From contig KK106984.1 of assembly GCA_000611775.1 (NCBI GenBank), forward strand, positions 402,364 through 466,363: a DNA stretch of 64,000 nucleotides, written 5' to 3'. This stretch comes from Umbilicaria muhlenbergii. Its lineage: Eukaryota > Ascomycota > Lecanoromycetes > Umbilicariales > Umbilicariaceae. Within the stretch, counting starts at the first letter, position 1. Every line of letters starts with the position of its first letter. Shown here one piece after another: positions 45,944-58,779 of this stretch. Below the pieces are notes generated by a model. The model was not told the DNA's origin and did not search any database. It saw only the letters and a program-made list of their open reading frames with translations. The position numbers and the translations under genes were made by a program.

Positions 45944-46972
45944 GTCGGAAGCTGTAATGCTGGCAGATACAGGGGGCGCAGAGTCGAGATGGGGGTTGAG
46001 GCGGAGGTCTCCGAGACCTGCAATCAGGGAGAAATCCCCGCTGGGAGACACGATGGTGGTTGGCTTCTGTTAGGTTGGAGAAGATGGAATGGTGTAATTC
46101 CACGAGGTGCGAATGCCCGAAGTCGCACACACCTCTGTCGCCTTTCAGCAACAGCGAAGACCTTGACCGTGAAGGAGTGTGTTGCCCGCCCTCGTAAAGC
46201 CTTCAATCTTCAGACTGCTGCCTCTGAGGCGACGGCTGGGATGAGATTTGGGATAAGGATATAGGTGTCTGCTCCGTAGAAAAAAGTTCCGGAGAAGCGC
46301 GTACTTGTCCGACGCTGCATCATCGGCGCATGACGATTCGTGCAGTAGGTTGATCACCAGGCGATAGAGGTCGTGATCGCGACTGCCTCTTTCAAGGGAG
46401 TGAGAGCTCGGGGTTCCAGCTTCGCTCGTGAAGGTATCGATGGCGCACAGCTGCGCCCGGTGGAGCGTCGGGGGTGGGAGTGGCTCCAACTGTATATAGC
46501 TGATCGAATGGTCACAAGCGGACTCTACGGACTACCCCGTGTGCTGGTGAGGCTGCTTCTTGCTGTTTCAGGGTTTGGAGACGAAGTTGGGTTGGTCTAG
46601 TGGGGGCCACGCTAAGCCCGCATGCCTGTGGCTGTGGCTGTGGCTGACTGCCTCGACTGCCTGCTCCGCCAAGGCAAAGGCGAATGAATCATCAACCATC
46701 ACCACATCCTTATCACTATCACTATCACTCTCATGTAATCCACACCACCACACCGCATCGCACACCACCACACACCATCACACACCAACACAGAGACTAT
46801 CTTAATCAGATCAGGATCTTTTGTTCCAACTCATGGGACCCCTCCCGATTACCAATATCAATGGTACGGTGTGTACAATGTTCTACGACTAATGTGTTCC
46901 AGGGTAGAATCGATACAAGTGCTCCAACAAGGCGCTATCAGCCCTTCTTCCGCGCTGTAGAGTGTATGAGGC
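45944..46972. other. Intergenic with simple repeats
   Basis: 1.03 kb. A TATCAC-type hexamer run lies at 46708-46730, followed by a CACCACA-rich tract (46739-46793). No gene supported. Confidence 0.5.
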
Positions 46973-49435
46973 CTAGAAGAGATCTCGCATAATCCTCGAG
47001 AACTCTTCCTCATTTCCAAACATGCCAGAAATCCCTTCCACGCCCTGAGCCATCTCGCCTTGCTGTCCCACAAATCCATTCATTCCCTCCGCGCCTTGCG
47101 TATTGACTTGCATATAGTTACCGTAGCCTCCTGCGGCCTCGAACAAGTTGGTTAACTCGTAGCTCATCTGCAGGCCGTTCATCGGACTGGTGCCGAGTGG
47201 ACTCGCTCCCGGTACCTGCGGGAAGATGGCAGATTCGTCGACTTGGTGGCCAGCCAGGCCAGCCATGGCCACAGCGGCGGACGAGTGTGGGTCGGTGGCA
47301 TCGGCCAATGCTTGACGAGACACCAGACCTAGTTTCGGTCCGACTTCCTTCAACCCTTTGATCGTTTTCCACAGGCGCTTGGAAATGTAAGACTTGGTAC
47401 TGAACCCTTTGACAAGATCCAGCGCCATGTAGAACTCGTCTCTGACCTGACGACTGAATTCGACCGGCGCATGTGATACGGCAAGAAAGATGACACCGAG
47501 CGCGGCAATCAGGAAGTAGTTGAAGCAGACTTGCTGCGCTCGATAGATGTCCGTCGTTTGGTTGAGACGGCTTAAAACCCTGATCGTGTCCTTGGCAACT
47601 TCAACAACAGTCTGTGCATACCTCCTGTTCTCCATGATGCTTGTAGCAGAATGCAGGACTGCTCGGTGGATTAGAATTCTCATTTGGTTGGCGCGCAAGT
47701 ACAGTAGGACCTGGAGACGGCGAAGCGGTCGACTCGGAACTTCGGTCTGTCGAGCAGGATCCGCATGGTAATACCTCAGAGATTCGGGAATGTTCTTCTG
47801 CCACTGTAGAATCTGATAGTCAAGATATCCGATCTCGTCTTTCCTGACCTCATTGCCAGTACCGTCAAATCCCGCCACCGAGCGCCAGACCTTGGATGAA
47901 ATACGACTGTAGGCTATCATTGCAGTTAAATACGGTGTGGAGTAATCCTGAAGCCGCCCGGTCAGCTCGCAATTTCTAAGCGCTTGCTGTAAGTGGACTC
48001 ACCGGCTCAGGCAGTAGAGGATCGATATCAGCATCCTGCAGTGCAAAGGGCATGCCTGTTCCAAAGCTCCATCTTCGATCGAGCACATAGATGGACCAAA
48101 ACAGTTTAGTGACCCAAGCGCGTTCCTCTTCGTTGCTGAAAGTCTTGGTGAGTACCTCACGACGATGGAGGCCCATCTCGAGGCACAAGCGGGCCGTTAA
48201 GCCAATGATCCTGTAAGATTGGGCTTCTTCATCCAGGTGGAAGTGATATTGCGCCTGGGGGATTGATCAATTTTGAATATGCAAGCAGTGGAAGACATAG
48301 AACATACCACAATCACCAGCAGTATGAGTCCTTTGATATCAGCAGGCTCCCATAGTCTGCTTTCATGGGCACCGCGACTACTCTCGAACAGTCTTGTCCC
48401 TTGTTCGCTCTGCCCACTTCCTTCAACCATCAGTGCCGTCGCCAAAATCATTCTTAGAATATTTGTGTCGTCATTGACCAGCGCATCGGCGCCAGGCATG
48501 TTCCTATCCACAAGCCCCGTCCTTGCAGCCGAGTCCATGAAAGCAAACAGCGCATTTGCCTTATCAATGACAGTCTCCATATCAAACATCGGGTACATGA
48601 TTCCAATCTCCTCTTCATAAAGCCTGCAAAGCCGGACTGCCTCGTCTTTCCCTATGCTCCAAAGTGGATCCTTGGATGGCTGCGCAGTCATCGAAACAGT
48701 TGGAGCTTGGTGCTGCTGGGGCGGCGAACCTCCTTCGTATGCCATCACTCCCTCGTCAGCCAGATCCTCCGGAGCCGTGATCCCCATGGTCTGTAGGCTT
48801 GATTTCGCCACGTCGAAATTGAAGGCGGAGCTTGTTGGACCCTGGAAGGGAGGGTGTCTAGCGCGCGATCTAGATGGTGAATTAGGGTCATGGAATGAGA
48901 GTCGAGATTGCGAATGAGAGATGGAAGCTTGATGAGGGTAACTGTCAGAGCCATGGGGCGATAGCAGACTATCTGGTCCACTGCGTAATGAATTGAGATT
49001 CGAGTAAAGATTGTCGACTTGTTCTTGTAGAGACTGAATATGGGCGTTCATCTGACGAAATTCTCTGGATCGCTGTTAGGACTGAACTCATCTTGCTTAG
49101 CCAGTCGACGTACTCTGAGTCTTTGAAGCCACTACTGCAGCAGTTGGGTGTATACAGACATTCCAGCGATAGGTTGCCGCAACGCTGACATGGCGTTTGG
49201 CCATTGCATTTGATCTTGCGCCGTTTGCACTCGTTGCTATAGGGTGGGGTTGATCAGCAAGGTGCCATATGTGCAGAGGTCTACCTGAGTTGTACCATGC
49301 GATCGAGATATAACGATTGCGCTTTGCCCTTGTGTGCGAGCCTGGGCTATCAACACTCTTCCTCTTGGTTGGAGTCCCTCCGTTTCCCTCGATTGATTGG
49401 CTCTCGGAACTCTGCTGACGACCATAGCCGTTCAT
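46973..49435 (-). CDS. Zn(II)2Cys6 transcription factor with fungal-specific TF domain
   Basis: Five exons give 748 aa: 49435-49296, 49236-49114, 49064-48308, 48254-48003 and 47947-46973; all joins are in phase. The first intron splits the codon of the first zinc-binding Cys. The DNA-binding binuclear cluster is C47-x2-C50-x6-C57-x5-C63-x2-C66-x6-C73 (CNECKRRKIKCNGQTPCQRC), preceded by a basic nuclear-localisation-like stretch (TPTKRKS, RAKRNR). A short coiled coil follows (EFRQMNAHIQSLQEQVDNLY), likely the dimerisation element. The middle-homology domain is recognisable from AQYHFHLDEEAQSYRIIGLTARLCLEMGLHRRE, ERAWVTKLFWSIYVLDRRWSFGTGMPFAL and DADIDPLLPEP. The C-terminus is Gly/Gln/Met-rich and acidic, compatible with an activation domain. 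Target genes are unknown; the FMO and CK2 neighbours give no clear hint. Confidence 0.94.
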
Positions 49436-50302
49436 GATGAGCTTCGATCCCGCGCGATTTGGTGCTGCAGGCGTAAAGGCACAGTCCACTCCGGGGATGG
49501 TTCGCAGCTCCTGCTAGAGGGATTTGGATGTGTGTGATCGCCGCCAAGGCCTTTCAAGTCCGCGGGGTTTCCGCACAAGCTTTCCCCGTCTCACCTGTGC
49601 AAGCCGTATCGAATTTGAGACAACGTCCGGCAATAATCATCAAAACATTGCACATGAGCGATTCTTTACTTCCTTTCGAGATGCTGACTCCATGCAGACA
49701 AGATTTCAGAGCTTTAGACACTCTGCTAACAATTCATGAGAGCTTGCGTTGGTTGCGAAGAACTAGGATGAGAAATAACACCACGTAAAACGAGTCTCGG
49801 CGCAAAGTCATCTAACACGAGTCCTAATGCTGTGAGCAATTTCACAAGACACTTAGTGACTGTCACAATGCCCTTCCCCGTGACAATATTTGCTTAGTTG
49901 GAAAGTGCATCGGGACGTTAGGGCTCAGTGTACGTGTCTTCTTTTTGTGGAAGCAAATATTCCCCGAAGATGAGAATGAATGGACACCAGAAGGGGTAGT
50001 AATATGGTCACCCATTCAGATAAATTGTTGGAGCTTGTTTCTATTCCGTTAGCATAGTTTGCAAGGTTTCACGAAGTTGATCCAATACTCGGAAATATCT
50101 GAGGCCTACAGATGCTATCAATTGCTGTTGGGCACATGCATCGCTCTTTCATGATGAAAACGTCCACGAGAGGTCTAGATAATTGCTCGAGTTAAAGGTC
50201 CACTGCTTAGGTCACTGTAAGAGCCGCTAACTGTAGCTAAGACTTAGGCCTCATTTGTAAAGTGCAACGAAGGCAGTCCATGTAGGCCTTTGCTTGCAGT
50301 GA
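49436..50302. other. Intergenic, nothing recognised
   Basis: 867 bp upstream of the Zn2Cys6 gene and downstream of the F-box-like gene. The leader frame extending upstream of 49435 lacks an ATG, so an additional 5' exon cannot be excluded. No repeats seen. Confidence 0.4.
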
Positions 50303-50983
50303 TCAGGTTGTTCGCACTAACACAATTTTGTATCCCTGCGCCACAAAGTCTCGAGAGATAGCGACGCCGATGGGGTGCTCCAGAATCATTTGCTCTGGAG
50401 TAAGCGCCAAGCTTTTCCTGATCTGCTCTACCACCCACCAGTATTTCGAACACTCTTCGTCTCCAAAGTTGCGGTTGGAGCGAAAATAGAGCCGAAACCT
50501 CTGGAGTTTTGCCCTTCTCTCGACCAGGAGCTTGCAAGCCTTCGGAGCTACATCATTCATTTGCCAAAAGGTCTTATTGTCGAAGCGTGTAGTGAATTGA
50601 TGCATGATATGCCTAGGTATGGGGATACTTCCACCCGCCGAGACCACAGCATGGGCGTCCGGGAAAGCCATGGCGACGCTTTTTAAGCAAGAGGTGTTAA
50701 GCGGCCCGATCACTTCAATCCAAGCCACCAGCGCCGCCCAAGCGTCCGACCCGAAGACACCGACGTCAATGAAGTCGAATTGGTTTCTACTGTAAAAGAT
50801 GCGAGCCGCTTCGAGATATATCTGATGGCACACTTTGAGGCGCGTGAGGTAGATGACAGGCGTCCGTTGTCTCACTCCTCCATAGACGGTGATGGAGTCC
50901 GGTTTCACCAGGACCTCGGTATAGATCTGGTCGCGCACTTCTGGGGGTAGGCTGAAGAAAGACACAGGCTGTGGCGTGGCCAT
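50303..50983 (-). CDS. Small F-box-like / fungal conserved protein
   Basis: Single exon of 226 aa with ATG at 50983. It opens MATPQPVSFFSLPPEVRDQI, where F-S-L-P-P-E-V-R-x-x-I-Y is the pattern of the short degenerate F-box-like helix typical of many lineage-expanded ascomycete proteins. This is followed by LTRLKVCHQIYLEAARIFYSRNQFDF, also usual for that group (the R-x-x-x-E-A-x-x-I-F-Y element). The rest is alpha/beta-like without known motifs. Such proteins are often assumed to be Skp1-adaptor relatives, but many lack proof of ubiquitin-ligase function. It could have one more short exon at its 3' end, since the stop at 50303 comes soon after a charged strand. Confidence 0.8.
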   Translation of the reverse strand: MATPQPVSFFSLPPEVRDQIYTEVLVKPDSITVYGGVRQRTPVIYLTRLKVCHQIYLEAARIFYSRNQFDFIDVGVFGSDAWAALVAWIEVIGPLNTSCLKSVAMAFPDAHAVVSAGGSIPIPRHIMHQFTTRFDNKTFWQMNDVAPKACKLLVERRAKLQRFRLYFRSNRNFGDEECSKYWWVVEQIRKSLALTPEQMILEHPIGVAISRDFVAQGYKIVLVRTT

Positions 50984-53900
50984 GTTTGAAGGCTGTTCGA
51001 ATGTAAGTAAATCTCAGCGCAGAGTCTGCAAATGATGGAAAAACTATATTTACCTGAAGATATGTGTTGATAGTTGCACAGTACAGATGACAGACAGGAC
51101 CTCCCTGCTCCCGTTTCCACTGGTGAAGTGTTTCGTTGAGAAATCTTCTGGTGGAAGCGGTCAGACGGAAAGAGGTCCAATTCCTGAAGATACCGCAAAG
51201 TGAAGGTCAGGTGAAGCCTGGGAGAAGCTCAAGATTCAGATGTGTAGATCAGGAGCCCAGTAGCAAAAAAATTGAGATTTCGAAGATCAAGTCACCGATG
51301 TCATGAACAAGTTACGAAGCAGGATGACAGTGAGGGCTCAAATGAGGGTCACCAGTAGCGTTAAGCAAAAGATTCACGACACATCATTCACATTTTTAGC
51401 AGTATGAAGATCGGGTACCATCATCTTTGCACCATGAGTATGTACCAGCTGATGACTTTGAAGGAAACATGGAAGATTCTGAAGGTATGGAGAGACGCAG
51501 GCGGACCATCAACATGAGTGGCAGTTCACACGTCTCGCACTGCGCAGATGCTAGAGTAGAAATTACTGAGCTTTTCCTTCTGCGCTCTGGCCTACCTTAC
51601 TATACAAGAAGGTGCCTTTTCGTTATTGACTTGCCGCTGAAAATCACCCAGAAGTCTTAGCTTAAGAATGCCACTTATTTTGACGGTATGAGGACCAGAG
51701 TATACTCGGCTAAGGATGCTTATGAAGAGCACCCTATAACGAGCCAAGTCCCACAACGGTGCGCCTGGACGTCGGGCGTGCCTGAAACTACACCCCCATA
51801 TGCTACGTACACTAACACCCCCCTCCACCTAAACTCAAGGTTTTCGGTTAAGTTCCTATCCATAATTCCTTAACTAAATCTTTACTGCCCTTGACTAGCT
51901 AAGATTTAACTGCTTGACCAGCACAATCACTTAACTGCTTCAATACACGCTGCTACCTTACCATCAACCTGTAAGAATTATACCTTGCAGTATTAGAAGA
52001 CTAGGGCAGCGCTACGAGCGGTGAGGTGGTTTGGCTAAGGAATAAATGAATAAACAAAAGTTGGGGGGCTGTCAACACAAGCTGCCATCCTCACGCGTTT
52101 CGCTCTTACCGTCGGCAGGTGTTTCCTTAACCGAAACCTGTAAACTCCCCAGGTTAGATCTTAATCGCGTTGCCTTACCGGGAACTCCGGCGGGACCGCT
52201 TCGTAGCAAAAAGCTACTTAGAAGCGGCGACGCCGTGTGCGGAAGCCTGAATGTGCTGTCGCACGGCTTGCTCCGACCAGTCACCTCAGCTCCACGATAT
52301 GCGAAGGCTTATTAATGTGCAGCTTACCTCAATTGCGAAACCGACAACACCGTCTTCAGAAAGTCCACCAATGGAACTGCAGTCTCACCGCCTTATAGAG
52401 GTTGCTTTTGACGAGAGCATGTGATGCCTCGCGGGGGTATTACAAGACCACCGCATGAGAAGGGCTGCAGCAAGCAACGTTCTCGAAGCTGACGTGGAGA
52501 AACGCGTGGAGGACGGCGGCAATGAGTCAGCATACCTTAAGCATGTTACCTTAAAAATGCAGGATCTTGACCGCCTTATGCAAGCTCGCATAACGCTACC
52601 TTACCTTACCTTAAGGCAACTTGGGTGCTTGGGTATACACGCTTATGTATTCGGTCAGAGGTTCCTGCAAGCACAAACTTAGCTCTGCACGAGGGACGAA
52701 GACCACTGAGCCATAAGGCTATCAATCATCGGGCTGCAGGGTACTTCTGCAGCGTCATGAGTCGCTCATGATACATGAGGAAGCGGTCAGTGACGTTTCA
52801 ACTTAAAGCTGCACCTGGGAAGGCGCAGTGCTTGCCTTGGTTGTGTACTCGTACTCACCACGGCGACGTGCAGATGTCGTGCATCCGGGAGATCTTCCGT
52901 CGCCAGATGACGGGACAGGGCTGGGTATTATGTAAGGTAAATGCCCTTATTCGACTCTGTGTTATTGAGTTAGTTCGATTTGTCTGCAGGCAAGTACCAA
53001 CCTCGTGCACGGATAGGTTCTCGGGCATTCGAGGGGCTCGGATGTGCCGCGAATGGTTCGATGCTGTAAAATATGCGGGGACCCTTCTACACCGAGAGAC
53101 ATATAAGATTGGTGTGCGTGAAGAGTATCTCACGGATACTGGATTGATGCGTTGGGGCCTGCAGGTGCTCTATAATGTGATAAATCCACTTTTTTGTGGA
53201 TGGGAGTGGGAAGAGAAGAACATAATAAAGTCGGGTTGCCAATGATGCAGCTAGGCTTGCGTAGAAGCAACCGTATTGAACTTGCTAATGCCATTCCAGT
53301 ACAACTCATGGCTGTTTCTCTCTGGTGTCCACGTTTGAGTCAACGATGAGCCTGCCCCACAGCAACGACTTCAATTCTGTTTCAGGTCGTGTCTAACTGC
53401 TAGGGGCTACCCGGACAGACACACAACGCTCCAGGGTATCCTCATAGTGTAGTGACTAGCATCGTAGTGCGCGGCGCGGTTTCGTAGGAAGGGTGGAGTA
53501 CTTGCAGCCAACGCTAGTCACCGCTTTGCCAACACTCCGAAGGACGCGACGTCTTTTGATAGGAAGTGCGCATGACCGAGACTCTGATCGACCGCACATG
53601 AGACTGTGAGTGAACATGGTTGGAGGTCCTTCATCCAACCCGGGAAGGATTTGGATCGTGGTTTCTATGCGAATTATGTTTAAGATCCATATTAGGGGTT
53701 TCATAGACTAATGTCAGCCCTGACAGTGACAAAGACGCTTAATAAAAGAGTTCCTTCAGCCGGAACTACCTGTAGGCAATAGGGACATCGAATTCTTTGA
53801 ATCAATAGGCTTTCAAATCCATGGGCATCAATAGTTGCAAGGAAAAAGTGCTAGGCGATAAGCAAGAAATGTACTGTGCTGGTCTTCGTCAAACAAAAGT

Positions 53901-56757
53901 GCAGCGGGCAAGCCTTACCAGACGCCATGGTCTCTCGAGGCAGGTACCACATGCCACGTGGCCGACAGTACCATGAAGCCAAAGGTAATTCGCGCAGGAG
54001 GCAATCAAACTCCAGGAAGACCCAAAGGGCATAACGCAACGGGCCGTACGCGTCTGGTGAAAGTCAGCTGATGTACTGTACACCGACTAAAGAAACCGTT
54101 GGTCTAGTGCCCAAGGCATCGGCCACGAAATTGCAGCTGCTAATACGGCCGACCTTCGCCGCAAGGCCACATGCATCGACCCGTGCCTCGTGTCTCGGCC
54201 CCATGTCCATTCTCGGTAATGGCTGAACATAATGGCGGAACCATATAATTGCCTTTAAAGTCATAAACTTGGGTGGAGCGACAAGTTGGGAGGCTGTGCC
54301 CTTGTAACAACGCTCATGGACACGCGAAGGCACCTGCAGTTGTCTACCCTTGAACATGGAACAGGAGCCTTTAATCAAAGTTATTACGTAGGAGCTCGCG
54401 TTTGCTATAAGGCGAGAAAGGCCCAATCAATGTATCGATTTGGCGAGAATGGCAGCAGGTATGCTGATCTGTACACAAGCGACTAAGAGATATAGGAGAT
54501 TTGGGAAGCTGGCTGCAATATTATAGAAATTGGATTGTAGTTGCACTGTACTCGGCAGATAGACTGAATGTCTGACAATTTTGCCGGCCACGAGTAAAAA
54601 TGAATGTCAAAAGAAATGTACCGAACAGCCAGGTCGGCATTCCGACTGCAATGCACAAACCCAAGCCGGCTATACGTATCCATTTTCGCGATGATATAGA
54701 AGTTCCTAGGGCAAGACCCAAACCTGGTGGTTGCTGCAGGTATGCGGTGGGCAGAACCCATGAGCGCACAAGAAGCGCAAGGCCTCTCGAGGGGTCTCCT
54801 CATGTCGTACGAAGCCGTCGGCGACTCCAGCTAGTAGCGTGCTTGGGTGACCTGGGACTCAGTCCAGCTGACTACGCCAAAAGTACACAAGAGGTACTGG
54901 GGCGCCGAGTGACAAAATGTGGCTTCGGACACAGGCACGCTTTACCGAAAGCCGTTTCTTTTGTACGGAATAAGGTGCCCACCATTCCCTCACGCGTGGT
55001 CAAATTTAGACGTCTTACCAAGCGCATGGCGTGCATGGATTAACATGCAAGTCGATCGGTAAGCTTTAGACTCGATGGGGTATACGAGCTCGAGCATTTC
55101 GTTGGACAGCGAAAGGCATTTGCACGGCGCATTCCACGTTGCACGATTCTGCCTTACAGGCTTTGCAGCATGATCATCAAACAGCCGATGAGCGGTGTGG
55201 GAGCGTGGAGGCAGCGACGCACTCGCACGACTGGATACTTGCTGTGAACTATGATCCTCGTGCCGCAGTCTAAATTCTACCTTGCCTTGCCCTCTATTTC
55301 GGCATGCAACTTGGCAGCGAACTCAAGCCAGGCGGGTTATGCGGGTTAGAGGAACGGTGGACATGGCTCAACCGCGCCAAAGAATCGTGATACACAGCGA
55401 GCTTTAGGCGAAAATGCGATTGGAGGAACGGGTACTGGCGGAGGCATGGCCTGAAGGAAGCTAATCTTGGGGTACGTACCTGGCGTCGGTGATATTCCTA
55501 TCCCCGATGCGTGACTGATGCTGGTGTGCGGCTGAAATGCCGGTAAGGTGTCCCCGGTGCTGTCGCGAGGGAGGGTCGCAGCGAGCGACGAGAATGCCAT
55601 GTAACCAGCACCGTCCAGACCGCTCCTTCGACAACTTAGGCTTCAGTGTATCTTGAATGACGCCGACCAATGGAGGTGAATGGCAGATGCTCGAGATGAG
55701 TCGAGAGTTTTGCAGACGGGTGAGTAATCGGTCGACTGCCCGTTCCTCCGCAGCCCGGCGTCATGTTGGTTCCGTTGGCGGACAAGGATCATTGCGTCAA
55801 TCGGCTGTCGCAGAGTCGACGTGGGGCTCCTCCCTTTCGAGGTTCGCGGCCACTAATCCAGACGGCGCAACTGCTCAAAGGGTCGAGATGGGTGGCACAG
55901 AGGGGGTGGATTCAGTTAGCAGCTCGCTCGTGCTGTTCCTACCGTCGTACGAGCACTTGAGCACGGGCCTAACGAGGGGCTCTACCTTCGCAGTGGAATC
56001 GGACTCCCATACGTAAGGTAGGCCCCCAACGCAAATCGTCACGATCGTCCAATGCGTGAGGCCTTGCAACCCCCAAATCGTGGACGTGGAGGGGTCAGGT
56101 GGAGAGTCGGCAGGGCAGGCAAGGTGGGAAGTAGAGACTAGCCTGCCCACGCCTGCATCCCAGGTTTAGATCGACGGAATTATCTGGCCCTGCGCCCTGC
56201 GCCTTCTCGCTCGCAACAATGTCGGGGCTCGAGGCAGTCATTGGCTCCAGCGACTGTCACCCTGCCGCCGTGCAAACTGTAACCTCGAGGCAGAGTTGCA
56301 ACCCTGCACCAAATTTGGCTTTAGCTTTGCGTCCTGGAAACCCTCGCCCTTTCGCTACTTTCGACGACCCGCAGCCAGTTGGAGGATTGTGACGGCCTTA
56401 ACTTAGGCTGCAGCAGGCATGAGCAACGAGAGGAAGAGGGCAATGGCCAGGAGCAAAAATGGTGCCGATAGGAATAGCTGCTCGTTCTTCGGCAACTCCT
56501 TTCAGCAGGGGGTTCATGGTCCGCCCACATGCGGAGCAGCTGCACGCCGTTGCAGACGGGCATGATAAATACCTTACCCCAGCCAGCCATGTGCCTACGA
56601 CGTCGTACAGAGACTTGACCGACTTTTGAGCTTCGGTCCTATATCTCAAACTCGATCTCATATCTTATCCATTTCTCTTGGGCACACAGATCAACCAACA
56701 CTTTCTCCATCTTCACTTAAGCTTACTCACTCCAAGCCGAACCCTTATATTACTACG
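50984..56757. other. 5.8-kb gene-poor region
   Basis: No recognisable gene over almost 6 kb, the longest such stretch in the window. Short frames such as 52775-53245 and 54600-55043 have no motif. Small features are a CTTACCTTACCTTAAGG direct/inverted cluster near 52596-52616 and several irregular TAAGG words. GC content looks similar to flanking DNA, so there is no obvious RIP-degraded transposon, but old mobile-element remnants beyond visual recognition are possible. Confidence 0.45.
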
Positions 56758-57789
56758 ATGCATTCTCAAGATACTTATTCGTATACCTATGGCGGCCCCG
56801 TCTCGCCCAGGTTCTCGTCCTCGAATAGCACCAGCAGTGCTTTCAGTGCGAGTGCCCACCCGAACGAGGATTGGACCAAGATCTCCGATCTAGCAGAGCG
56901 GAGGCGTATTCAAAACCGCATCGCTCAGCGGAATTACCGTAAGGTTACCCTGCTGGTCGCCGCTTGGGATTATGTACTGACCTTGACACAGGCAAGAAGC
57001 TAAAGAGACGCCTCGAAGACCTCGAGCGGAGAGCCGCTTCCTCCTCTGCGTCGCCAGAACAGTCGCATGCGGAGCTCGTCCCGCAGTACCAGGAGCGTGA
57101 GCAGAATCGAGAGTACCAACCCAAGCAACGATCAAAGAGCCGCCGCCAGTCTCCGGTCTCACCGTCGATCCAGTACTATAGCGAGAGATCGAACATGTTC
57201 TCCCGCCAGTCAACACGACAGTCGTCGCCATCATCTCCGCCAACGTTGACTTACTCCTCTTACCCTCCACCCGAGCCTGTCGTACACGCGCCATACCCCC
57301 AACATGCACCGACTTACAGCCTCCCTGCTCCTTTCCCGGACTTTCCAGGCCAGCCATTGTACCTGCCACCGTTACCGGGAACCCTACCGAGCATGTCACC
57401 TTATGAAACGTGTACCTCGAAGAGCGACCCATTCTTTACAGACGAGGATATGGCGGGCACCTTCAGTATGAGCTATGGTTCGATGGGCGGTATGGGCCAT
57501 TCGGCAGCACAGTCTTACCAGGAATCAGAAGCTCATGTAAATACTCCCGAGTACGGTTTCTTATTTCGATAGTCTTCAAGCGGTGCCGAACTCTCCACGC
57601 AATTCCCTTGTCATGTCCGGTTGCCTCGCTGTCATTATTGAGAGCTAGGGCTAACATCAAGCTTGGCAGACACCACCGCTATCGCACTCGCATTCCTTCG
57701 AGCACTCGAGAGGTGGATCACCGTACGAGCCGTCGTTGATCTTTCCAGACACACCAATTTCCATACCTAACTCGCCGCCTTCCTTTTGA
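56758..57789 (+). CDS. bZIP transcription factor with short zipper
   Basis: Three exons: 56758-56938, 56992-57536 and 57670-57789; donors GTAAGG and GTAAAT; 281 aa. Reading on past 57536 would end within a few codons, whereas splicing adds a Ser/Pro-rich tail ending IPNSPPSF. The basic region AERRRIQNRIAQRNYRKKLK contains N53-x7-R61, the bZIP signature, and intron 1 falls within the Arg61 codon. The zipper (KKLKRRLEDLERRA) has only about one heptad before the sequence becomes Ser/Gln-rich, so dimerisation may be weak or need a partner. The remainder is Pro/Ser/Tyr-rich (PPTLTYSSYPPPEP) and likely activating. Nuclear location is inferred. The long pyrimidine-rich leader from 56620 fits a promoter. 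Confidence 0.9.
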
Positions 57790-58779
57790 CGACAACCTGG
57801 ATGAGGGCGGCCTTGAGTGTTTGAGATCCGTATGATACCGTTATATAAAAGCATATCTTTGGCGTTTACTGAGCGAATGTGATGCCCGGATTAGTCGATA
57901 GGGATTTGACGGAAGACACCTAGGTCGGTGTTGAGGTGTTCAAAGGTCTACCAAATACCACAGGCAGTGTATATCAGCGTAGCATCTTACAAAAATGTCC
58001 ATTACTGATGCCAACGTCTCCAAACTGCTAAAATAACATATGGTGTTCCTGCCGTGCGCTGACACATGTGCCTTGAGAGTATCACATGGTGCTGAACAAT
58101 GCTCGGTATCTTGAGAAAGGCTGTAGACAACCCCTGCGACGAATGACAAATCCTGAAAGAGCTCTCACCTTGCACCATGGCCTTTTTCGTCACGTCGCAA
58201 TGGCATGGAGCATTTGAATGACATTTGCAAGGAGGCCTGAGTTGCGATACGATGCAACTTGCAAGGTAAGACTTCCGGCCCTAAGTTCGTTGCAGGGTCC
58301 GAGGAGCAGCCCGCAGCCTTGACTCTCGACTCTCGAGGTGGCAGGCCCGGCAGGCCAGGCGACGGGTCAAGATAAGTGGCAGTTCCCAATAAAGGGGTCC
58401 AGGCGGGCCCCAGCAAGCAATCGAGAACAGACTGCAGCGCCGGAAACTGTGTTACTGCGGATGACAGAGCTCGACCGTCTCTGACAGTTTACGGAATTGG
58501 GGGCTGAGATCGGTGCTTTGTTAGGTAGGGGGTCGTGTGGGGGTCCCCTGGTTGCAACTGCGAGTTATTTTACGCCTACAGAGTATGCCTGAGGCTCGGC
58601 AGGATGCGGAATATGTATATATCCGTCCTCCGTACTCCGAATCCACCTGCCAAGCACAGGCCACGCGCTAGTACGGAATAAATCTCAGAGCTCTAAGGTA
58701 GATTCGAGGTTGATGCATGAGTAGACTTGACACATGCATTCATGCATTCATGAGCAAGCGGTAGGTTCGTACAGATGAC
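57790..58779. other. Intergenic, nothing recognised
   Basis: 990 bp between the bZIP and Nop4 genes. A short ATGCATTC direct repeat occurs at 58734-58752, just before the Nop4 start. No gene supported. Confidence 0.4.
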
